A DNA stretch of 44,140 bases from Candidatus Zixiibacteriota bacterium (lineage in GTDB: Bacteria; Zixibacteria; MSB-5A5; JAABVY01; JAHJOQ01), in NCBI GenBank assembly GCA_018820315.1, contig JAHJOQ010000065.1, positions 1 to 44,140 of the forward strand, in the 5' to 3' direction. The notes beneath the pieces were generated by a model. The model was not told the DNA's origin. It did not search any database and was given only the letters and a program-made list of their open reading frames with translations. How positions within the stretch are numbered: position 1 is the first letter of the stretch; every line of letters starts with the position of its first letter. Shown one piece after another: positions 17,352 to 25,124 of the stretch. The position numbers and the translations under genes were made by a program.

Positions 17352-18641
17352 TCACCCCTCAATCTCCACCACGACAGCGGTTGTATCGTCAAATTGCGAT
17401 TCTCCGGCGCCCAGAGTGAACTCGTCAAGAACCGTCTTCAGTTGGTCGACAAGTTCCTGCGGTCGCATGTCACCTCTGGCGGCAAAGAACTTCTCGAGTT
17501 CTTCCCGACCGTACATCTGATCGGCTCTATTGACGCACTCTGTAACACCGTCGGTGAAAAGTAATATCCGGTCGCCCCGGACCAGATCTATCGTTTCATG
17601 CATATACTCGAAATCTTCGAACTGTCCGACTATGATACCTCCGGTCGTTAACTGCCGCAGTTCACCCGAATATTTATTGTGGATGAACGGGGGCAGATGC
17701 CCTGCATTTGTGTAAGTGCAGGTTCCGGCAGCCAGGTCAAAGTAGGCGTAGACGAACGATATGAAGATGTTGGGGTATCTCATGACATCCTCGCACACAA
17801 TGCGGTTTGTGTGTGTCACAATACTCGCGACATCCTTGCCTCTATACGTATCGGAGCGTATGACCGATCGAACGGCTGTCATCATCAGCGCCGCGGGCAC
17901 ACCCTTGTTCGAAACATCCCCGACAATGACAACAAACTCCTTGTCCGAAATCGGTATGAGATCGAAGTAGTCGCCACCCACTTTTCCGGCGGGCAGATAC
18001 AGACTGCCGATTGAAGCACCCCTGAGATCGATGTCAAGGTTTGGAAGAAGTGCCCTCTGAATATCCTTCGCCAGCGAGAGTTCCTGTTCAAGTTTCTGCT
18101 TCTTGAGAATCTCTTTCATCATGTTTGCGTTTTCGATCGCTACTGCCGCGAAATTGACAAGCCTCTCGAGAGTAGCAACGTCATGATCGCTGAAACCTTC
18201 GCCATTTGTCTTATTCACAGCGACCAGAACCCCGATAGGTTCAGATTTCTGAGTCACAGGAACACAAATGACTGAGTTCACTATAGCACTTACTTCGCTG
18301 TCCTTGGGGATTTCGTTCAGTCTGATAGTCCTGGCGGTATCATAAGCTGCCTGTGCAAGATCGATGTCGTTTCCTGCCTTGATCTTCCTAACATGCGAAC
18401 CATCAACCCCCCACGAAATTCGCGTTTCAAGCTCGCCGTTGTCCCGGATCAGGATGCAGCCAACTTCAGCCGAGACAATTCTGAGGGACATCTCCATCAT
18501 GGCAGACAGTATTGCCTCGATATCGAGCATCGAGGTCAACATAACGCCCATATTGGCAATATCATTTAGTTCGGATTGTTTTGACTCGAGTTGATCTTCC
18601 AGATCTGTTACTCTTGTCTCAAGAGCGCATGATGTAGACAT
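17352..18641 (-). CDS. GAF-domain SpoIIE-type serine phosphatase (RsbU-like)
   Basis: 429 residues. An N-terminal coiled coil (about 5-30) leads to a GAF sensor domain (about 36-172), a short linker helix and a PP2C/SpoIIE phosphatase domain (about 190-429). Metal-binding Asp residues are visible in GGDYFD (D224), VGDVSNKG (D242) and LFTDGVTE (D364). It should dephosphorylate the STAS protein in response to a ligand or redox signal sensed by GAF. GGAG lies before the ATG. First gene of the minus-strand signalling cluster; the divergent THEP1 gene starts 191 nt away. Confidence 0.93.
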   Translation of the reverse strand: MSTSCALETRVTDLEDQLESKQSELNDIANMGVMLTSMLDIEAILSAMMEMSLRIVSAEVGCILIRDNGELETRISWGVDGSHVRKIKAGNDIDLAQAAYDTARTIRLNEIPKDSEVSAIVNSVICVPVTQKSEPIGVLVAVNKTNGEGFSDHDVATLERLVNFAAVAIENANMMKEILKKQKLEQELSLAKDIQRALLPNLDIDLRGASIGSLYLPAGKVGGDYFDLIPISDKEFVVIVGDVSNKGVPAALMMTAVRSVIRSDTYRGKDVASIVTHTNRIVCEDVMRYPNIFISFVYAYFDLAAGTCTYTNAGHLPPFIHNKYSGELRQLTTGGIIVGQFEDFEYMHETIDLVRGDRILLFTDGVTECVNRADQMYGREELEKFFAARGDMRPQELVDQLKTVLDEFTLGAGESQFDDTTAVVVEIEG

Positions 18642-18739
18642 TTGACTCCGACCGTTGTTGTTTAATCTATTCTATTATCGACAGTTAGCTCACGTTCTGA
18701 AGAGTATGCCTCCGAAAACTGCAAATTCGGGAATACATC

Positions 18740-18767
18740 TTGACAAAACTCCTTATTGCATTATCTT
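18740..18767 (+). promoter_or_regulatory. Candidate sigma70-type promoter for the NTPase gene
   Basis: A perfect TTGACA at 18740-18745 and TATCTT at 18762-18767 are separated by 16 bases, in a locally AT-rich intergenic region 66 bases upstream of the NTPase start. Prediction by consensus match only. Confidence 0.42.
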
Positions 18768-18832
18768 TCAATGTGTTATGTAATTTCTCACCTGAGTGAT
18801 CGCACGACTTTAGATGGATCAAGAGAGTAGAA

Positions 18833-19372
18833 GTGGCTCGCGAAGGCCAAAAGTCCGCGAGGATATTGCTTACCGGTTCGCCAGGTTGCGGAAAGACCAC
18901 GTTAGTGGAGCGACTGCTGGCTGAACTCCGTATTCCTGTGTCGGGCTTCATTACGAAAGAGATCAGGGAGTCCGGGCACCGTACTGGATTTAGGATCGCC
19001 GGCATATCGGGAACCGAGGAGACTCTTGCACACTTGAACATTGACTCCGGTTTTCGCGTCGGTAAATATGGTGTGGACGTCGAGGCGATTGACCGAGTCA
19101 TCGAGACCGAATTTGCCGAACCTATCGCGAATCTGATAGTTGTCGATGAGATTGGAAAGATGGAACTTCTGTCTGAGAGATTTATTTCCCTAATCGAGAC
19201 ACTGTGGGAATCAGATAAGACAATTCTGGCGACAATAATGTCTGCCCAACAACCGATCTGTGACAGGCTGAAGAATGACTCGAGGAGCAAAGTCATCACT
19301 CTGAATCATCGGAATAATAAGGAGGTCCTCGGTGAAATTCGCAACCTATGCGATTTATCACTCGTCATCTAA
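18833..19372 (+). CDS. THEP1-family nucleoside-triphosphatase
   Basis: 179-residue P-loop NTPase. Walker A is GSPGCGKTT (15-23) and Walker B LIVVDEIGKMEL (about 101-112); the segment PVSGFITKEIRESGHRTGFRI is the characteristic THEP1 (NTPase_1) sequence after the first helix. Proteins of this family hydrolyse NTPs in vitro; their biological role is unsettled. Start is GTG at 18833 after AAGAGAG. The next gene begins 49 nt later on the same strand but has no evident functional link. Confidence 0.88.
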   Translation: MAREGQKSARILLTGSPGCGKTTLVERLLAELRIPVSGFITKEIRESGHRTGFRIAGISGTEETLAHLNIDSGFRVGKYGVDVEAIDRVIETEFAEPIANLIVVDEIGKMELLSERFISLIETLWESDKTILATIMSAQQPICDRLKNDSRSKVITLNHRNNKEVLGEIRNLCDLSLVI

Positions 19373-19421
19373 ATAAGATATACCATCATTTCACATATCG
19401 GATTAATTACGGAGGTGCTCA

Positions 19422-21716
19422 ATGCATCGATCATTCATCGCTATTCTCGCCGTACTACTCGGCATTCTAATCTCAAGTCTATCCTTCGGCAGTCAGGTTT
19501 ATGTCGGTCCAAGCGACTCAAATGGCCACTTCCAGATGACGGCTCCAACCGAAGAAGAAATGCAGATGATGGCTGAGACTCGGCTGGAGAAGCATGCCTG
19601 CATGCAGAAGTCCACCGAGCGGCTCGCTGCGATGCGTGAAGCGAATAATCCGCTTGTCGCGACAGTCTATCCCACTTCTAACATGTACGACTACGATGTT
19701 CTCTATTACAAGATTGATATTAGTATAAGCATGAGCGGTGAAACTGTCGGCGGCTACGTTGAGATGCATCTCAAGAGTCTGATCGATGGGCTGTCATACG
19801 TGGATCTCACATTGGCGAATCAGCTTAATGTCACTGCGACGCGCCTCGACGGTGTATCTCAGGCTTTCTGGCATTCAACCGACATCCTGACAGTGAACTT
19901 CACCACCCCGCTTAACGACGGGGATGAATTCACACTCAAGGTCGAGTACGACGGTTATCCTTCCACGTCCGATGGTCTAGGAATGTTCTTCTATTCCTAC
20001 TCAGGTCGGAGAGTCTGCTACACCAATTGCGAACCATGGGGAGCAAGAAATTGGTGGCCGTGCAAAGACTTCACCTTCGACAAACCGGACAGTGCAAACA
20101 TCATAATCACACACCCGACAACTTACGGTGGGTATACAATGGATCTGGTATCCAATGGTCTTCGTCAGTCGGTGACGGACAATGGAAACGGGACCACGAC
20201 GACTCACTGGCTCGAGAAGCACCCGATCGCTACATACCTTGTAGCACTTGTTCTGACAGATTTCAACCAGACGAATCAGAGCTGGGAGTATGCTCCCGGT
20301 GAATTCATGCCGGTGGAGCACAATTACTATCCGACCACGTCACCATCGGATTCGAGTTATTCCACGTACTATATGGTGAATTACACTCTTCCAGCGCTCG
20401 ATGCTTTGTCATACTACTGGGGTCTCTATCCGTTCTGGGATGAGAAATACGGTCACATGCACTTTGGCTGGGGTGGTGCCATGGAGCATCAGACCTGTAC
20501 ATCGATCAGCCCAACGTTCAATACGGAATATGTGATAGCCCACGAATTGGCGCATCAATGGTCAGGTGACCAGGTTACATGCGCCCCAGTGAACCACATG
20601 TGGATCAATGAGGGATTCGCATCGTACGCCGAGGTTCTCTATTTCGAGTACCATTATGGCTCGTCATACGCCAAGACCTGGCTTTCGTACCAGGAACACA
20701 TCAATGCGGGCACACCGTACGTTGAGGATCTCGAGACCGACAATGTTTTCGACGGCACGACGGTTTATGACAAGGGATCCTGGCTGGTTCATATGCTCAG
20801 GAATCAAATGGGTGACGACCTATTCTTCCCTGCAATGCAAGACTTCTTCTTAACCTCCGAGTTCGCTGGAGGTAGCGCGAGCACTGACGATCTCAACTCG
20901 GTTGTATCGCAATACTACGGGTCGGATATGAGCTGGTTCTTCGACACATGGGTCTATCAGGAAGGACAGCCTGACTACAGATATTCCTATGATTATGAGC
21001 CGGATACAATCCTCGGAACCGGATATTTCGTCTACTTCATTCTTGAGCAGCAAAACATGGACGGCGTATTCCCGATGCACGTAGATATTGTGGCTCACGC
21101 CGGCGACTATGATTCGGCATTCACCATCTGGAATACGAGCGAAGTTGATGTATACACGTTCAATCTGCCGAACCCGCCGACATCGTTCGAAATCGATCCT
21201 GATGACAAAATTCTCAAAACCGCTGGGCAAGTCCCGTTCAGCATGCATATCGCTTCACCTGGGCGACTGCCGGACGCCGTGCTGGGCGAACCGTACAGTT
21301 ACACGCTGCAGGCAATCGGCGGCGTTCCTGATTACACATGGCAGAAGACCCTCGGTCAGTTCCCAGTAGGTATGACATTCAATGGGACGACAGGTGTACT
21401 GTCCGGAACGCCCACGTGGGTCGCTGATTATTTCTTCAGATTAAGATGCACCGACTCCGACAGTCCGCCGAAAGTTGACGAGCGCGCATTTACGCTTGCG
21501 GTGGTCGAAGAGAGCTTCCCGCGCGGTGACTGCGACGGATCCGGTGAAATCGATATAGATGATGTTGTGTATCTCATCGCCTATATTTTCTCGGGCGGTC
21601 CCGCGCCTGATCCGCTGGAGTCAGGTGATGTCGATTGTTCAACTGAAATCGATATTGACGATGTGGTGTATCTGATTGAATACATTTTCACAGGCGGACC
21701 AGCACCCTGCATGTAG
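19422..21716 (+). CDS. Secreted M1-family zinc metallopeptidase with Ig-like and dockerin domains
   Basis: 764 residues: signal peptide (1-23, ending LSFG), an M1 N-terminal beta domain (about 80-250), the catalytic domain with HELAH at 374-378 and the third zinc ligand E397 exactly 18 residues later (HExxHx18E), a putative-Ig (He_PIG-like) domain (about 605-695) and a C-terminal type I dockerin (about 702-763) with two calcium-loop repeats reading DIDDVVYLI. The substrate-recognition motif normally GAMEN is GAMEH here (M354-E355-H356). GGAGGTG precedes the ATG. It probably degrades peptides outside the cell; the dockerin could bind a cohesin encoded elsewhere, none being visible here. Dockerin-tailed exoproteins are common in some uncultivated phyla without cellulosomes. 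Confidence 0.92.
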   Translation: MHRSFIAILAVLLGILISSLSFGSQVYVGPSDSNGHFQMTAPTEEEMQMMAETRLEKHACMQKSTERLAAMREANNPLVATVYPTSNMYDYDVLYYKIDISISMSGETVGGYVEMHLKSLIDGLSYVDLTLANQLNVTATRLDGVSQAFWHSTDILTVNFTTPLNDGDEFTLKVEYDGYPSTSDGLGMFFYSYSGRRVCYTNCEPWGARNWWPCKDFTFDKPDSANIIITHPTTYGGYTMDLVSNGLRQSVTDNGNGTTTTHWLEKHPIATYLVALVLTDFNQTNQSWEYAPGEFMPVEHNYYPTTSPSDSSYSTYYMVNYTLPALDALSYYWGLYPFWDEKYGHMHFGWGGAMEHQTCTSISPTFNTEYVIAHELAHQWSGDQVTCAPVNHMWINEGFASYAEVLYFEYHYGSSYAKTWLSYQEHINAGTPYVEDLETDNVFDGTTVYDKGSWLVHMLRNQMGDDLFFPAMQDFFLTSEFAGGSASTDDLNSVVSQYYGSDMSWFFDTWVYQEGQPDYRYSYDYEPDTILGTGYFVYFILEQQNMDGVFPMHVDIVAHAGDYDSAFTIWNTSEVDVYTFNLPNPPTSFEIDPDDKILKTAGQVPFSMHIASPGRLPDAVLGEPYSYTLQAIGGVPDYTWQKTLGQFPVGMTFNGTTGVLSGTPTWVADYFFRLRCTDSDSPPKVDERAFTLAVVEESFPRGDCDGSGEIDIDDVVYLIAYIFSGGPAPDPLESGDVDCSTEIDIDDVVYLIEYIFTGGPAPCM

Positions 21717-21743
21717 CAGACAAGTAGCGAAACGTTGACGGTT

Positions 21744-21779
21744 AGCCGGGCGTGAGTCATCTCGTCCGGCTTTCTATTT
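21744..21779 (+). terminator. Rho-independent terminator after the M1 peptidase gene
   Basis: A 9-bp stem (AGCCGGGCG with CGTCCGGCT, one G-U pair) with a 10-base loop is followed by TTCTATTTG on the + strand. It starts 28 bases after the stop codon and sits between two convergent genes. Confidence 0.7.
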
Positions 21780-21792
21780 GACGATTGTCTGG

Positions 21793-23229
21793 CTATTTGT
21801 TTCGGTTTAGCAGAGAGCGAATGTGCGAGATCATGTCGCCGCGAGGAATTGTGACCTGGACATCTTCAGCCTTGAGCCACTCAGCTCTGTCCTGAACATC
21901 CTTCGATAGTCCACGACCAGCTACAAGGTCCTTGATTGTAACCTGCCCCTTATCAAACTCATCCGAGCCGCAAATCACTGCGACAGGTATATCGAGCCTA
22001 TCGGCGTACTGAAGCTGTTTCGGGATTCTGCGATTATTCCCAAGGAAGACCTCGACCATGAACCCTTCATTACGAAGCTGAGAAGCCATTTCGAAGTAGT
22101 CGGCCATTCTTCCCTTGTCCATGGTGGTAACAATGACCTCCGCACAGCTTTTCCTGACTTCAAGCGCCTCAAGTTTCAGGAGTGCTGCCAACAGTCTGTC
22201 GACTCCAATCGAAGAGCCCGTGCCCGGCATCGGCTGGCCGGAGAATCGCGATACAAGATGATCGTACCGTCCACCAGAGAATACAGATCCGTAATCGGGA
22301 AGATCGAGCAGGTATGTCTCGAATACCGGACCGGTGTAGTATCCAAGGCCCCGGACAATCGTGAGATCAACTCGCGCCTTCGCCGGATCGGCACCCATCC
22401 CATCAAGGTAGCGGCCAATCTCCCGCAGCTCCTCGAATCCGTCTGCAGCCATCTCAGACGCGCCGAGCAGATCCGCAGCATTATCGATCTGACTCAATCC
22501 GGCTGCCTGCGCAATGTCAAGGAACTTCTCCAGCAAAGCAATCTGAGGATCGGGAAAACCGAGCCCCGGTATGACGTCGCCCGATTTGTCTGTTCTGCCC
22601 GGACCAAGCTCCATGATGACAGCATCACGTCCCTGTTTTTCTAACTTATCGAGAACCCGGAATACGTCCGGAGCAGTTTCGGGTGAGATTCCGGCAAACT
22701 GAGCAAGACCGTTGAGGATCTTCCGATTTGAGTATCGCACTTCGAAATTCTCGATCTTGAGGCAACTCATCGTCTCGGCCATGACAGCTATTATCTCAGC
22801 GTCGGCAGCGACGAGCGATGTCCCAACAATGTCGATATCGAACTGCAGAAACTCTCTGAATCGCCCCGGACCCGGCTTGTCGACACGCCAGACCGGTGCG
22901 ATCTGGTATCGCCGAAATGGCGTCGGCAGTTCGCGATTGGCTGCGACAAACCTCGCTAACGGTGCAGTGAGATCGAACCTGAGTCCCATCTCAACCTCAT
23001 CGGGACCGATGAAATTGAATATTTGCTCCTTGTTCTCCTTGCCGTAGTCGGCACCGAACAGTGTGGTCAGGAACTCAAGAGCAGGGGTCTGCAGCGGAAG
23101 ATAGCCATACCTTTCAAATACTGATCGGGTTTTGTCGATCAGAACCTGCCGGGTCAGCTCATCCTCCGGGGGATAGTCCCTGAAACCCTTCAGAAGCTTA
23201 GCTGGGACTTTTTTCGCTTTGTCAGACAT
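21793..23229 (-). CDS. hisS: Histidyl-tRNA synthetase, divergent type
   Basis: Class II synthetase that charges tRNA-His. The open frame reaches 23298, but that would run into the tRNA gene; ATG 23229 (MSDKAKK) with GGGA upstream is the start, giving 478 residues, longer than the roughly 420 of E. coli. Motif 2 reads RVDKPGPGRFREFLQFD (115-131), where typical bacterial enzymes have RxERPQxGRxRxFxQ, so the Gln that contacts the acceptor end is replaced. The histidine-A motif is RGLGYYTGPVFE (293-304) rather than RGLDYYxxTVFE. These differences match the form I recall from several alphaproteobacteria. The gene follows tRNA-His by 29 nt, probably on one transcript. Confidence 0.95.
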   Translation of the reverse strand: MSDKAKKVPAKLLKGFRDYPPEDELTRQVLIDKTRSVFERYGYLPLQTPALEFLTTLFGADYGKENKEQIFNFIGPDEVEMGLRFDLTAPLARFVAANRELPTPFRRYQIAPVWRVDKPGPGRFREFLQFDIDIVGTSLVAADAEIIAVMAETMSCLKIENFEVRYSNRKILNGLAQFAGISPETAPDVFRVLDKLEKQGRDAVIMELGPGRTDKSGDVIPGLGFPDPQIALLEKFLDIAQAAGLSQIDNAADLLGASEMAADGFEELREIGRYLDGMGADPAKARVDLTIVRGLGYYTGPVFETYLLDLPDYGSVFSGGRYDHLVSRFSGQPMPGTGSSIGVDRLLAALLKLEALEVRKSCAEVIVTTMDKGRMADYFEMASQLRNEGFMVEVFLGNNRRIPKQLQYADRLDIPVAVICGSDEFDKGQVTIKDLVAGRGLSKDVQDRAEWLKAEDVQVTIPRGDMISHIRSLLNRNK

Positions 23230-23258
23230 GGCAATCCCTGGCGGCCCACAAAACATAA

Positions 23259-23332
23259 TACTGGGGGGGAGGGTCGAACTCCCGACCTCCTGATCCACAG
23301 TCAGGCGCTCTAGCCATCTGAGCTACCCCAGC
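23259..23332 (-). tRNA. tRNA-His (anticodon GTG), without encoded G-1
   Basis: 74-nt cloverleaf read from the minus strand: acceptor GCTGGGG with CCCCAGT (six Watson-Crick pairs plus G1-U72), T8 A9, D-stem GCTC/GAGC with loop AGATGGCTA (includes U20a), anticodon arm CCTGA-CTGTGGA-TCAGG with anticodon GTG, 5-nt variable loop, T-arm GGGAG-TTCGACC-CTCCC. The base before G1 is T rather than the G-1 normal for tRNA-His, and position 73 is A rather than C. CCA is not encoded. It lies directly upstream of hisS. Confidence 0.95.
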
Positions 23333-23347
23333 ATTACTCTATTAACA

Positions 23348-23378
23348 TCGGAACGATCCGGTCAAAGTTTCGTTCCGA
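23348..23378. repeat. 9-bp inverted repeat upstream of tRNA-His
   Basis: TCGGAACGA (23348-23356) and TCGTTCCGA (23370-23378) are perfect inverted copies separated by 13 bases. The spacer contains GGTCAA, which on the minus strand is TTGACC, a possible -35 element for the tRNA-His/hisS transcript; no convincing -10 at normal spacing was found. Could be an operator or a stem. Confidence 0.35.
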
Positions 23379-23524
23379 ATTCAAAACGATGTCACGTGCT
23401 CACCGGCACGCAAAACGAGATAATAAGCCATTTATGCGAAGTTGGCAACACAAAAATCTGATCCGTGGACCGGCTTAAATCAGCGATATTGAAATCATTG
23501 TCCGTCAGGGAGCAGAGTTTTGAA

Positions 23525-23552
23525 TTGACATGGCAGGCTCTACACCTAAATT
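23525..23552 (+). promoter_or_regulatory. Candidate sigma70-type promoter for the phosphoglycerate mutase gene
   Basis: Perfect TTGACA at 23525-23530, 16-base spacer, and TAAATT at 23547-23552, 35 bases before the GTG start. Consensus match only. Confidence 0.38.
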
Positions 23553-23586
23553 CCCGTGAGAACCGCTGATAGAGAAAGGAAGCGCA

Positions 23587-24795
23587 GTGAAACCTGATCT
23601 CATTGAGAAACTTGCAGTAGAGAGCGATTCAAGAATAGTAATGCTCGTGATGGACGGCCTCGGAGATATCCCCGCCAGCGGTCACGGGACGCCGCTGCAA
23701 GAGGCAACCACACCGAACCTTGACAAACTTGCCGCGGAGGGCGTGCTGGGGCAATTTGACCCGATCGCTCCAGGTATCACTCCGGGCTCGGGACCGGCGC
23801 ATCTTGGGCTTTTTGGATACGATCCTGTCGAAAATAATGTCGGACGCGGAATCCTATCTGCATTCGGGATAGGCTTTGATCTCACCGAGAAGGATGTGGC
23901 GGCCCGTATCAACTTCTGCACGCTCGATTCCAACGGCAATGTCACTGACCGAAGAGCTGGTCGTATATCAGATGATGAAAACAGGCGGATATGTGAGAAG
24001 ATCAAGAGCAAGCTCCGTACACCTGCGGGCATTGAGTTCTTCCTCGAAACAGAGAGCCAGCACCGGGGATTGCTCGTTATCAGAGGCAATGATCTATCCG
24101 ATCAAATAGCCGACACCGATCCGCAACAAACGGGCGTGCCGACACGTGAACCGAAACCGCTCGCAGCGGAGGCAGATCACACTTCCAAGGTTCTGATGGA
24201 AATTCTGCAGCAGGTGCGCCAAATCCTCTCGGATGAGGAAAAGGCAAACATGATTCTACTGCGCGGCTATTCCGGATTCAAGCAACTTCCATCCATGCAG
24301 AAGCGCTTCGGCGTGAAGGCATGTGCGATTGCTGAGTATCCGATGTACAGAGGGCTTGCGACACTCGTCGGAATGACCGTACAGCCGCCTTACACAGACT
24401 TCGACGATGCCATCGCCGTTCTCAAGTCCAAATGGAAAGAGTTCACTTTCTTCTTCCTGCATGTCAAGAAGACAGATTCTTATGGCGAGGATGGTAATTT
24501 TGAATCGAAGAAACAGGTGATAGAGGACGTCGACAAAGTCATCGTGCCGGGAATCATGGCGATGAAGCCTGATGTCCTGATAGTGACAGGCGACCATTCG
24601 ACACCGTGGTCGATGAAAGCACACAGTTGGCATCCGACGCCGGTCTTACTGCACAGTAGGCTTGTCAGACGCGACAAATCGGAGAGGTTCTCGGAGATAG
24701 AATGCCAGACCGGCGGTCTCGGGAGGCTCCCGCTGGTGAATCTGATGCCGATTGCGCTTTCATGCGCCGGCAAGCTCGCGAAATTCGGAGCGTAG
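23587..24795 (+). CDS. apgM: Archaeal-type cofactor-independent phosphoglycerate mutase
   Basis: Interconverts 3- and 2-phosphoglycerate in glycolysis/gluconeogenesis. The 402 residues belong to the alkaline-phosphatase superfamily ApgM branch, shorter than the roughly 510-residue bacterial GpmI. Evidence: metal-binding start VMLVMDGLGD (about 19-28), TPLQEATTPNLDKLA, PGSGPAHLGLFGYDP (nucleophile Ser in the GSGPAHL region), LHVKKTDSYGEDG (about 297-309) and the metal-site VTGDHSTPWSMKAHSWHP (about 336-353). The GTG start has AAAGGAAG upstream. Flanked by unrelated genes on the opposite strand. Confidence 0.92.
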   Translation: MKPDLIEKLAVESDSRIVMLVMDGLGDIPASGHGTPLQEATTPNLDKLAAEGVLGQFDPIAPGITPGSGPAHLGLFGYDPVENNVGRGILSAFGIGFDLTEKDVAARINFCTLDSNGNVTDRRAGRISDDENRRICEKIKSKLRTPAGIEFFLETESQHRGLLVIRGNDLSDQIADTDPQQTGVPTREPKPLAAEADHTSKVLMEILQQVRQILSDEEKANMILLRGYSGFKQLPSMQKRFGVKACAIAEYPMYRGLATLVGMTVQPPYTDFDDAIAVLKSKWKEFTFFFLHVKKTDSYGEDGNFESKKQVIEDVDKVIVPGIMAMKPDVLIVTGDHSTPWSMKAHSWHPTPVLLHSRLVRRDKSERFSEIECQTGGLGRLPLVNLMPIALSCAGKLAKFGA

Positions 24796-24797
24796 TC

Positions 24798-25124
24798 TCA
24801 CCTGAGATCATCGTGCATGGCCGTCCCGAATCCCGGCCCGAGAAAGATTGCATTCAGCAACAGACGCGCTGTACCATGAAAGTACCCGCGAAAAGTGGGA
24901 TCGTCGGCAAACAGAATCAACTGGCCTTTACCCATCCCTTCGCAGGTAGCGTACGCTGAACTTGCCCAGCGCTGCCTCGCCTCCGGCCAGAGCAGCCCAG
25001 ATAGTCGCAGCTCTTTGTATGGTTTGAATCTCACCGGTGTCTCGAACTGCAGTGACAGTATTAGTATTTCCCGGTCGAACTCTATCGGCCGGGATTTTCT
25101 TTCTTCTCGAAGTATGTTACCAGA
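24798..25124 (-). pseudogene. C-terminal remnant of an M14-like zinc carboxypeptidase family protein
   Basis: Reading the minus strand, an open frame without a stop runs from about 25124 to 24798 and contains LRLSGLLWPEARQRWASSAY and then GKGQLILFADDPTFRGYFHG followed by TARLLLNAIFLGPGFG. This matches the conserved C-terminal tail of large secreted M14-type peptidase proteins as I know them. Only about 100 residues remain and the catalytic domain is missing. The frame lacks a ribosome site and its upstream part overlaps the end of the cobA-hemD gene, so this looks like a decayed gene whose 5' part was deleted. It fills most of the gap between apgM and cobA-hemD. Confidence 0.6.

Noticed and set aside
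21528-21711. Repeated text near the end of the M1 peptidase gene
   Set aside because: This is the normal two-fold repeat of a dockerin domain, not a DNA repeat element.
23230-23298. Upstream extension of the hisS reading frame
   Set aside because: It runs into the tRNA-His gene; the ATG at 23229 has a ribosome site and gives the standard N-terminus.
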